From NCBI GenBank assembly GCA_964569715.1, contig CAZMUD010000018.1, positions 1 to 18,588 on the forward strand: 18,588 bases of DNA, written 5' to 3'. The position numbers were made by a program, and so were the translations under genes. Positions 6,172 to 12,490 of the stretch are shown here, in pieces; within the stretch, counting starts at the first letter, position 1, and each line of letters begins with the position of its first letter. The notes under the pieces were generated by a model, which was given only the letters and a program-made list of their open reading frames with translations, did not search any database and was not told the origin of the DNA. Origin of the DNA: CAZMUD01 sp964569715. Lineage in GTDB: Bacteria > Chloroflexota > Dehalococcoidia > Dehalococcoidales > UBA2162.

Positions 6172-7005
6172 ATGAAAGTCGTTGAAACAATAGCTGAGAT
6201 GAGACGGCTAAGGCTTGAGCTTACCGAGCCGGTTGGCTTTGTGCCTACTATGGGCTACCTCCACGATGGTCACCTGGCTCTGGTTAAACGAGCCAGGGTT
6301 AAAAACCCCTCGGTGGTAGTCAGCATATTTGTTAATCCAACGCAATTTGGTCCACAGGAAGACCTCGCCAGCTATCCCCGTGACACTCAGCGTGACCTGG
6401 CTTTACTAGAAAAGGAAAAAACAGACATTGTCTTTATGCCTTCAGCAGCCGAGATGTATCCCCCGCAGTTTAATAGCTGGGTAGAGATAGACAAGGTTAC
6501 CGAACGATTGGAAGGTGCTTCCCGCCCTGGTCATTTCAGGGGTGTTACTACAGTGGTCGCCAAGCTATTCAATATTGTCCAACCAACTAAAGCCTACTTC
6601 GGGCAGAAAGACGCTCAGCAGGCAATAGTTATCAGAAAGATGGCCGCTGACCTGAATATGAACCTGGAAATAGTTACCAGTCCCACGGTACGAGAGCCCG
6701 ATGGTCTGGCTATGAGCAGCCGTAACACCTACCTCAGTCCTGAGCAGCGCCAGGCAGCAGTAGTCCTCTATCAGGCACTTAACCTGGCCCAGCAATTATG
6801 GTCACAGGGTGAAAAAGACGCCGAAAAGCTGCGCCAGGAGATGACAGGGCTTATTCAAAAACAACCACTGGCAACTATTGATTATGTCAGCGTAGCCAAT
6901 ACTGAGACATTAGACGAATTAGACGAGGTCAAACCCCCGGCTCTGGTATCAATGGCAGTGAAAATCGGTAAGACTAGACTGATTGACAATGTAGTTTTAG
7001 AATAA
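6172..7005 (+). CDS. panC: Pantoate--beta-alanine ligase (pantothenate synthetase)
   Basis: This cytoplasmic enzyme condenses pantoate and beta-alanine, using ATP through a pantoyl-adenylate. The 277-residue protein is of usual length and has the class-I nucleotidyltransferase signatures: PTMGYLHDGH with the HIGH-like motif at residues 31-34, FVNPTQFGP, FGQKDAQQ, and REPDGLAMSSRN as the KMSKS-like loop. It is separated from panB by 368 bases of repeats, so it may have its own transcription or read through from the pan promoter. No strong Shine-Dalgarno sequence is spaced properly; the nearest candidate is the GTGAGG tail of repeat copy B about 15 bases upstream. Confidence 0.96.
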   Translation: MKVVETIAEMRRLRLELTEPVGFVPTMGYLHDGHLALVKRARVKNPSVVVSIFVNPTQFGPQEDLASYPRDTQRDLALLEKEKTDIVFMPSAAEMYPPQFNSWVEIDKVTERLEGASRPGHFRGVTTVVAKLFNIVQPTKAYFGQKDAQQAIVIRKMAADLNMNLEIVTSPTVREPDGLAMSSRNTYLSPEQRQAAVVLYQALNLAQQLWSQGEKDAEKLRQEMTGLIQKQPLATIDYVSVANTETLDELDEVKPPALVSMAVKIGKTRLIDNVVLE

Positions 7006-7050
7006 AAGCGAAGAGAGCAATCCTAAGGTTGAGTTGGTAAGTCCTGCACA

Positions 7051-7524
7051 CTAGAGTGCCAATGAGAAACTTCCTTTTGTGCCGTGGTAAATAAGAATAC
7101 ACCGAGATAGCACATCACGACCTATTAGTGCGATTATTTGCATGTTGCCAGCACCTTGCCCACTCAAATCAACGCCAACAACTGAACCAAATTCCACCTC
7201 AAACTTTATAGCTGGGAACCTAAATTTCGCTGGATAGAGATAATGTTGACTACGTCCCTTTGCAGTTCCGAGAGTTGTTACGCCGATGGAGTTCACACCT
7301 AAACTAGAGATAACTTGGCTGTCAACACAACTACGAGTAGCTCCAGTGTCGATAAGAGCAAAACCTGACCTTGGCGCAGGAATCTGCTGATTCTGTGTCG
7401 ACAAAAATTTACTGAGTGCTGACGGAATAGCTATCTCAAGAGGAAGCACTGGACCGGCTTGAAGCAAACCACCCGGACCCGGCTGCCCCGTCTGGGTTCT
7501 GAACTCTCCATCATAAATCGGCAT
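7051..7524 (-). CDS. Retropepsin-like aspartic protease
   Basis: This 157-residue protein has a single retropepsin-type active-site motif, ALIDTGATRSCVD, with the catalytic aspartate at about residue 59. Towards the C-terminus comes the second family signature, LIGRDVLSRCILIYHG, as in pepsin-like folds that work as dimers. There is no signal peptide or membrane segment, so it should be cytoplasmic. It overlaps its upstream neighbour by 14 bases, so the two are translated together. The protease fold is read directly from these motifs; substrate and biological role are unknown. It is convergent with panC, and no terminator was recognised between them. Confidence 0.75.
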   Translation of the reverse strand: MPIYDGEFRTQTGQPGPGGLLQAGPVLPLEIAIPSALSKFLSTQNQQIPAPRSGFALIDTGATRSCVDSQVISSLGVNSIGVTTLGTAKGRSQHYLYPAKFRFPAIKFEVEFGSVVGVDLSGQGAGNMQIIALIGRDVLSRCILIYHGTKGSFSLAL

Positions 7525-7759
7525 TTAGCAGTCCTAACATTAAGGCTGGAGCTTGGTCAATATCCTTACCCTTTATGACTTTCTTAATGAGGAATGGCTT
7601 ATTCCCCACTTGCTCCAAGCCTGCTTCATAAGCCTCAGAGTCTGTGGTAAAGGAGCCAAGAAGCCTACTTCCTTCAATGAGAACAAACTGATTCTCATAA
7701 TGGGCAATTAGCTCTTTATATTGGGATTTGAAAAACTCTAATTCTTTCTCTAGCTCCAT
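7511..7759 (-). CDS. Small hypothetical protein paired with the aspartic protease
   Basis: This is an 82-residue acidic protein. Its N-terminal half is a charged helix (ELEKELEFFKSQYKELI). The centre is a small beta-rich segment (FVLIEGSRLLGSF, then EAYEAGLEQVG and PFLIKKV) resembling DUF5678-type small proteins. The tail is hydrophobic (ALMLGLL). The start ATG at 7759 is chosen because AGGAGG lies 6-7 bases upstream; a TTG at 7792 would place that site inside the gene and sits in the -10 region. It precedes and overlaps the protease gene, so it may be a partner, inhibitor or substrate of the protease. That is inference; no function can be assigned. Confidence 0.7.
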   Translation of the reverse strand: MELEKELEFFKSQYKELIAHYENQFVLIEGSRLLGSFTTDSEAYEAGLEQVGNKPFLIKKVIKGKDIDQAPALMLGLLNADL

Positions 7760-7791
7760 ACTTAACCTCCTAGGAAGCAACTCCTTCAACA

Positions 7792-7800
7792 ATTATACCA
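7792..7800 (-). promoter_or_regulatory. Extended -10 promoter of the protease module
   Basis: On the minus strand this reads TGGTATAAT, an extended -10 element (TGn plus consensus TATAAT). It is about 30 bases upstream of the chosen start of the small protein gene and just ahead of its AGGAGG ribosome-binding site. The -35 region is poor, as is common with extended -10 promoters. It indicates that the two-gene module is transcribed separately from miaA. Confidence 0.5.
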
Positions 7801-7906
7801 CAAATGTCAAAGGTTAGCCCATTCATTGGTTTTGCCCTTCTATGTTTAAATAAATCTCCTATTCCCTAATCAGCACCATAACACCCAGCACAGCCAAACC
7901 AGAGAT

Positions 7907-8827
7907 TTACTTACCCTTTATGAATCCAGCCATCTGTGCTGTGATTTCCGGCTCAACTTCGCCCTCTACATCAAACCACTTTATCCTATTATCCTTCAGC
8001 CGAAACCAGCTATATTGGTGACGGACAAAGCGGTGGGTTTCAAATTTAATTTGCTCTACGGCAGTGGCTAAGGTCAGCTCACCTCTAAGGAACATGCCAA
8101 TCTGTTTATAGCCTACGCCAGACATAGCTGGCAGATGAAAGCCATAACCCATATTCACCAGCTTTCTCACTTCCTCAACCAAGCCTCGCTCTATCATCTT
8201 ATCAACCCTTAAGTCAATTCTGCGATATAGCTCCGTCCTGCCCAGGGTCAAACCTATTATCAGGGCATTAAAAGGTGGTGCCTTCTTCTGCTGAAGCTGG
8301 GAAAAGGGGGTCTCTGCGTATCGACACACCTCAAGAGCTCTTATCAGGCGGCGCACATTATGCTGGCCAATTCTCCGTGCCGCCACCGGGTCAACCTTCA
8401 CCAGCTCCTGATAAAGCTCGGCTGTTCCACCTAGGGCTACCTTCTCCTCCAAACTATGCCTGAATTCCGGGTCAGGTGGAACTTGTGGTATTCCCCAGCC
8501 TTCCAATACTGCCCACACATACAGCCCGCTACCACCTACCAATAATGCCAATTTATTGCGTTGTTGAATGTCATCAATAGCCCGGTAAACGAGTTGTTGA
8601 TATTGAGCCAGGCTGAAATCTTGGTCAGGATTAACTATATCAATCAGATGATGGGGGACAAGAGATAGCTCTTGCCGACTGGGCTTGGCCGTGCCGATAT
8701 CCATATAACGGTACACCTGTCGGCTGTCAGCGCTTACTATCTCTCCATCAAAGCCTTGAGCCAGGCGAAGAGCCAGTCGGCTCTTGCCGGTGGCAGTAGG
8801 ACCAACTATAGCTACCAAACGGTTCAT
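7907..8827 (-). CDS. miaA: tRNA dimethylallyltransferase
   Basis: This enzyme transfers a dimethylallyl group to A37 of tRNAs reading codons that begin with U. The 306-residue protein has the P-loop GPTATGKS (residues 9-16), the substrate motif DSRQVYRYMDIGTAKP from residue 34, HHLIDIVNPDQDFS, GGSGLYVWA and the QIKFETHRFVRHQYSWFR segment, all hallmarks of MiaA. It is the last gene of the dxs-pgk-apgM-tpiA run. Its substrate is a product of the isoprenoid pathway that starts with Dxs, so the grouping makes metabolic sense. The start codon lacks a clear ribosome-binding site; repeat copy C lies just upstream. Confidence 0.96.
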   Translation of the reverse strand: MNRLVAIVGPTATGKSRLALRLAQGFDGEIVSADSRQVYRYMDIGTAKPSRQELSLVPHHLIDIVNPDQDFSLAQYQQLVYRAIDDIQQRNKLALLVGGSGLYVWAVLEGWGIPQVPPDPEFRHSLEEKVALGGTAELYQELVKVDPVAARRIGQHNVRRLIRALEVCRYAETPFSQLQQKKAPPFNALIIGLTLGRTELYRRIDLRVDKMIERGLVEEVRKLVNMGYGFHLPAMSGVGYKQIGMFLRGELTLATAVEQIKFETHRFVRHQYSWFRLKDNRIKWFDVEGEVEPEITAQMAGFIKGK

Positions 8828-8846
8828 TTATGTTCTTGTTTTGAAA

Positions 8847-8930
8847 CCTTATCCCCTGTATCCCCTTCCCTTTGATAAGGGGAAAGGGAACTGACTATAT
8901 AAGAGAGGCTTCGCCTCTCTTGAACTCTCC
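8847..8930 (-). repeat. Two-hairpin intergenic repeat, copy C
   Basis: Read on the minus strand, the order is the same as copies A and B. First GGAGAGTTC, then a 9-bp stem with a GAA triloop (plus-strand arms 8901-8909 and 8913-8921), then an imperfect purine/pyrimidine hairpin around 8862-8888, and a GATAAGG tail ending 19 bases before the miaA start. It is co-oriented with miaA. Confidence 0.8.
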
Positions 8931-8960
8931 TTTAGCGGTTAACCCTTATAGGCAGGAAGG

Positions 8961-9001
8961 GGGGTAGTTTGTGAAGAGGCTTCACCCCTTCAATCTACCC
9001 C
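8961..9001. repeat. Nested hairpin at the 3' end of tpiA
   Basis: GGGGTAG (8961-8967) pairs with CTACCCC (8995-9001), enclosing a second stem GTGAAG (8971-8976) with CTTCAC (8980-8985) around AGG. The outer arm includes the tpiA stop codon. No T run follows on the minus strand, so it is not an intrinsic terminator; it may slow decay of the message, or be part of the neighbouring repeat. Confidence 0.5.
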
Positions 9002-9765
9002 GACAAATGACCTTTAATCTCTGAGGTTTGCCTGACAATGCTCAAGAATTCGCTTGCTTTCAGACTTGCTCCACCGACGAGGGCACCGTCTATCTCACTT
9101 TGTTGCACAAACTCAGCGATATTATCAGCAGTGACACTACCACCATATAGAATGCGCATCTGCTGGGCAACTTCTTTATCACATAGTCTGGCAACATTAT
9201 GCCGAATAAGACCAATGGTCTCATTCACCTGCCTGCCGGTAGCCGCTTTACCGGTGCCTATAGCCCAAACTGGCTCATAGGCTACAGTCAAGCTGCCGAT
9301 ATTGTCTATGCCGGCTAAGGCTGAGTTTAGTTGCTCAGTTACAACCTCGGCTGTTTTGCCTGTCTCATTCTCTTCTAATCTTTCCCCGATGCACAAAATA
9401 GGCTTCAGACCAATCTTCAGCGCTGCACGAAGCTTCTTATTAACAATCTCCCCGGTCTCATTAAAATACTGCCTGCGCTCAGAGTGCCCGATAATAACAA
9501 AATCACACAGGTCAGCGAGCATCAGCGGAGAAATCTCACCGGTATAAGCCCCTTTCTCCTCAAAGTATAGATTCTGTGCCCCCAACCTTATAGAGCTCCC
9601 TCTAATTAGCTCCCTCACCACAGCCAGAGAAATAAAGGGCGGACAGATTACCTTCTCAACATCGCCTATCTCGTCAAGCTTCCGGCGCATTTCACTGACC
9701 AGTTCTATCGCTTCACTTACTGTGGTATTCATCTTCCAATTGCCCGCAATCATAGGCACACGCAT
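8995..9765 (-). CDS. tpiA: Triose-phosphate isomerase
   Basis: This enzyme interconverts dihydroxyacetone phosphate and glyceraldehyde-3-phosphate. The 256-residue protein has all key elements: AGNWKMN with catalytic K11, IIGHSERR with electrophile H94, AYEPVWAIGTG with catalytic E164, and the phosphate-binding YGGSVTADN and GALVGGASL loops. It lies downstream of apgM and upstream of miaA on the same strand. The tail of repeat copy D supplies GAGGT a few bases before the ATG, which is probably its ribosome-binding site. Family assignment is secure. Confidence 0.97.
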   Translation of the reverse strand: MRVPMIAGNWKMNTTVSEAIELVSEMRRKLDEIGDVEKVICPPFISLAVVRELIRGSSIRLGAQNLYFEEKGAYTGEISPLMLADLCDFVIIGHSERRQYFNETGEIVNKKLRAALKIGLKPILCIGERLEENETGKTAEVVTEQLNSALAGIDNIGSLTVAYEPVWAIGTGKAATGRQVNETIGLIRHNVARLCDKEVAQQMRILYGGSVTADNIAEFVQQSEIDGALVGGASLKASEFLSIVRQTSEIKGHLSG

Positions 9766-9770
9766 TTCAA

Positions 9771-9837
9771 CCTCACAAGGGGAATTGATTATGTAAGAGA
9801 GGCTTTTTACCCCATATTCGCATCTCTTTGACTCTCC
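9771..9837 (-). repeat. Two-hairpin intergenic repeat, degenerate copy D
   Basis: On the minus strand GGAGAGTCAAAGAG begins at the apgM stop codon and is followed by GCCTCTCTTA, a shortened TTCCCCTT block and the GTGAGG tail. The second hairpin is truncated and the GAA loop is replaced by a longer loop. The whole apgM-tpiA gap consists of this element. Confidence 0.6.
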
Positions 9838-11042
9838 TAAGCCCCAAACTTGGTCAGCTTGAGAGCATTAGCCATCGCCAGGGGCATAATTTGTGTGGAT
9901 GGAAACCTCCCCAGTCCACCCGAAATGCAGGCTGACTCGGAAAACTCGTTTACCCGGTCAGGACGACACCACTTAGAATATAAAAGCACAGGCACCGGAT
10001 GCCAGCTATGTCCCCTGAGCAAGGCTGGTGTTGAGTGGTCACCGGTAACTACAATAACCTCAGGCTGCAAGCTCATTAGTTCAGCCAACGCCTTATCCAC
10101 CTGCTCTATAATCTTCACCTTCCGGTCAAAGTCGCCATCCTCGCCAGCCGAATCAGTCCCTTTTATATGTAAGAAGAAAAAGTCGTATCTCGCATAGTTT
10201 TGTATTAATGTCTTAAATTCATCTTCAATACTGGTTCCTGTCTCCAGAACCTTCATACCGACCAATCTGGCTAGACCACGATACATGGGATAACCAGCAA
10301 TGGCTGCTGGCCTGAGTTTATAAATCTCGCCCATAGTTGGAAAGTGAGGCTGCTTGGAGAAGCCACGGAGGAGAACCATATTGGCTGGAAGATGCTCAAC
10401 CAAGGTTGTTTTCGCCTGAGCTACAAATTGATTGGCAATACCAGCCATCCTGTCAGCTTCTGGAGATAAGGCAGTAATAACTTTTGGCGTTACCCCTAGC
10501 TGCTGGGGGTCAGAATCACTGACGTCTGGAGAAAGGTCGCCCCCCCGAAATACCACTATAAAGCGGTGCTCCCTCACCGGTTGAACAAAAATTTTAACAT
10601 TCTCTATCACCTGTCCGTCCAGTAACTGGCACAGCTCAGCGCACTTCTCTGTAGAGATACGGCCGGCCCTGCGGTCGGTAATTAAGTCCGCTTTATCCAC
10701 TGTGCAGAAGTTCCCACGAGCTGCCGTATCACCCGGTTGAAGGTCAAAATCTATCCCCACTGCTTCCAACACCCCGCGGCCAATATTGAAACTGACAGGG
10801 TCATAACCAAACAAAGCTAAGTGACCAGGTGCGCTACCCGGAGTTATCCCCGGACCCACCGGGTCACCGAGACCACATACGCCTTTAGCTGCCAATTTAT
10901 CAAGGTTTGGCGTGCTGGCTGTCTCCAGCTCTGTCTTCCCTGTTTCTGGACGGGGCAATCCGCCCAAGCCATCAATGACTAATAACACGATTTTAGTCGG
11001 TGAAGACCTAGAAATTGGCTTTATTAATTCCAAATTAACCAT
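9837..11042 (-). CDS. apgM: Archaeal-type 2,3-bisphosphoglycerate-independent phosphoglycerate mutase
   Basis: This enzyme interconverts 3- and 2-phosphoglycerate without a bisphosphate cofactor. It is a metalloenzyme of the alkaline phosphatase superfamily, and its length of about 400 residues fits the archaeal (ApgM) type rather than the 510-residue GpmI. Seen in the sequence are the metal-binding VIDGLGG near residue 24, TPNLDKLA, the nucleophile-serine loop PGSAPGHLALFGYDP with Ser at about residue 70, then IGRGVLEA, HIKGTDSAGEDGD and VTGDHSTP with further metal ligands. A GTG two codons further upstream (11048) is an alternative start; neither has a good ribosome-binding site. It follows pgk by about 60 bases and precedes tpiA. 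Confidence 0.93.
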   Translation of the reverse strand: MVNLELIKPISRSSPTKIVLLVIDGLGGLPRPETGKTELETASTPNLDKLAAKGVCGLGDPVGPGITPGSAPGHLALFGYDPVSFNIGRGVLEAVGIDFDLQPGDTAARGNFCTVDKADLITDRRAGRISTEKCAELCQLLDGQVIENVKIFVQPVREHRFIVVFRGGDLSPDVSDSDPQQLGVTPKVITALSPEADRMAGIANQFVAQAKTTLVEHLPANMVLLRGFSKQPHFPTMGEIYKLRPAAIAGYPMYRGLARLVGMKVLETGTSIEDEFKTLIQNYARYDFFFLHIKGTDSAGEDGDFDRKVKIIEQVDKALAELMSLQPEVIVVTGDHSTPALLRGHSWHPVPVLLYSKWCRPDRVNEFSESACISGGLGRFPSTQIMPLAMANALKLTKFGA

Positions 11043-11102
11043 ATCCACTTGAGGTTGTTTGTCAACCTTCTCTACGGAAGAGGGGACAAGCGCCAGGAGT
11101 TT

Positions 11103-12335
11103 TTACGCCAATGTTGTAAGTCCCTTCAATTTACCGGCAGCTAACGAGTCTTTATCGAGCAATGCCTCCACCCCTGGCAATGTCTGCCCACCCAGGAATT
11201 TTAGCGTAGCACCGCCCCCGGTAGATACAAAGGTCATTTTATCGGCTAACCCCATTTTGGTTACTATCTCAGCGCTAGAACCTCCCCCAATAATAGTAGC
11301 AGCCTCAAGACTGGCTAAAAATTTAGCCATGGCTTGCGTTCCTTCAGCAAACTGGGCTATCTCATATATGCCCATAGGTCCATTCCAGAAGACTGTTCTG
11401 CACTTTTGCAACTCTTCCTGGAAGTTTTTGATAGTTTGAGGACCTATATCTACAATCCTCTGATGTGGCGATATATTTTCTATAGATACAATTTTACCTT
11501 TAGCCTCAGCACCAATTTCATCAACAACAACCACATCAACCGGGAGCAACAAGCTTACTCCGTTTCTCGCCGCCTTTTCCATTAACCCGACAGCTGTGTC
11601 CAGTCTATCTGCCTCAATCAATGACAGACCTACCTCGTAGGATTTGGCTTTGAGGAAGGTGGCTGCCATACCGCCACCAATTAGAAGAAAGTCCACCTTC
11701 CCCATAATATTTTTCAGCATGCCAACCTTATCGCTTACTTTGGCTCCACCAAGAAGCCCGCCAAAAGGATGCGCCGGATTCTCCAGGATACTACCCAGGG
11801 TTTTAAGTTCCTTCTCAAGCAACAACCCAGCTACCGAAGGGAGATATTCACCAACCCTTACTATTGAGGCATGGCTTCGGTGAGAGGTGCCAAAGGCATC
11901 ATTAACATATACGTCAGCTAACCTCGCCAAGCCTCGAGCAAAGAGAGGGCTATCCATCTCCTCAGCAGAATGAAAACGAAGGTTTTCCAGAAGCAAAACA
12001 TCACCGCTCTTCAAGCTGGCTACTGATTTCTCCGTTTCAGAGCCGATACTACTTTTGGTAACTCCAACCTGCTTGCCTAATATCTGCGATAAGCGCTGGG
12101 CAACACCAGTTAATCGTAGCTTATCAACTACCTTTCCTTCAGGTCGTCCAAGGTGAGAGCAGAGAATAACCCTCGCTCCTCGGTCAATAAGATATTTAAT
12201 AGTAGGCAGAGTTGCTCGCATACGGCTATCATCAGTGATTGTTCCCGTCTTCTCATCTAGAGGGACATTAAAGTCAACTCTGACCAAAACCCTTTTGCCG
12301 CTAACGTCAATGTCCCTGATTGTCAGTTTGTCCAT
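11103..12335 (-). CDS. pgk: Phosphoglycerate kinase
   Basis: This enzyme interconverts 1,3-bisphosphoglycerate plus ADP and 3-phosphoglycerate plus ATP. The 410-residue protein has the N-terminal substrate-binding signature RVLVRVDFNVPL with D21 and N23, then SHLGRP, the HRSHAS segment and GLLGGAKVSDK. The C-terminal nucleotide domain includes FWNGPMGIYE and a closing STGGGATLKFL. At the metal-nucleotide site the usual GGGD(S/T) reads GGGSS (residues 350-354), so the customary aspartate is serine; the rest of the protein is intact. An AGGGGG stretch lies just before the ATG. It follows dxs after repeat copy E. Confidence 0.96.
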   Translation of the reverse strand: MDKLTIRDIDVSGKRVLVRVDFNVPLDEKTGTITDDSRMRATLPTIKYLIDRGARVILCSHLGRPEGKVVDKLRLTGVAQRLSQILGKQVGVTKSSIGSETEKSVASLKSGDVLLLENLRFHSAEEMDSPLFARGLARLADVYVNDAFGTSHRSHASIVRVGEYLPSVAGLLLEKELKTLGSILENPAHPFGGLLGGAKVSDKVGMLKNIMGKVDFLLIGGGMAATFLKAKSYEVGLSLIEADRLDTAVGLMEKAARNGVSLLLPVDVVVVDEIGAEAKGKIVSIENISPHQRIVDIGPQTIKNFQEELQKCRTVFWNGPMGIYEIAQFAEGTQAMAKFLASLEAATIIGGGSSAEIVTKMGLADKMTFVSTGGGATLKFLGGQTLPGVEALLDKDSLAAGKLKGLTTLA

Positions 12336-12359
12336 TTGCCCCCTTTAGCTACTGAGAGT

Positions 12360-12470
12360 TTTTATTAACCCCGTCCCTTTTGAACTCCCCTCTATAAGGG
12401 AAACCCAGTTAATAAAAGAGGCTTCAGTCAACAGAGTCACCTCTGGTGAGCCTTGCCTCTTTAAACTTCC
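12360..12470 (-). repeat. Two-hairpin intergenic repeat, diverged copy E
   Basis: On the minus strand it reads GGAAGTTTAAAGAGGC, then an expanded loop in place of GAA, then GCCTCTTTT, and a second purine/pyrimidine-rich inverted segment including GAGGGGAGTTC. It ends about 25 bases before the pgk start and is co-oriented with pgk. It is more diverged than copies A-C but shows the same block order. Confidence 0.55.
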
Positions 12471-12490
12471 TCGATTAGCAACCTCACTAC

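Noticed and set aside
7760..7792. TTG start extending the small protein of the protease module by 11 residues
   Set aside because: It overlaps the extended -10 element, and a perfect AGGAGG lies before the ATG at 7759.
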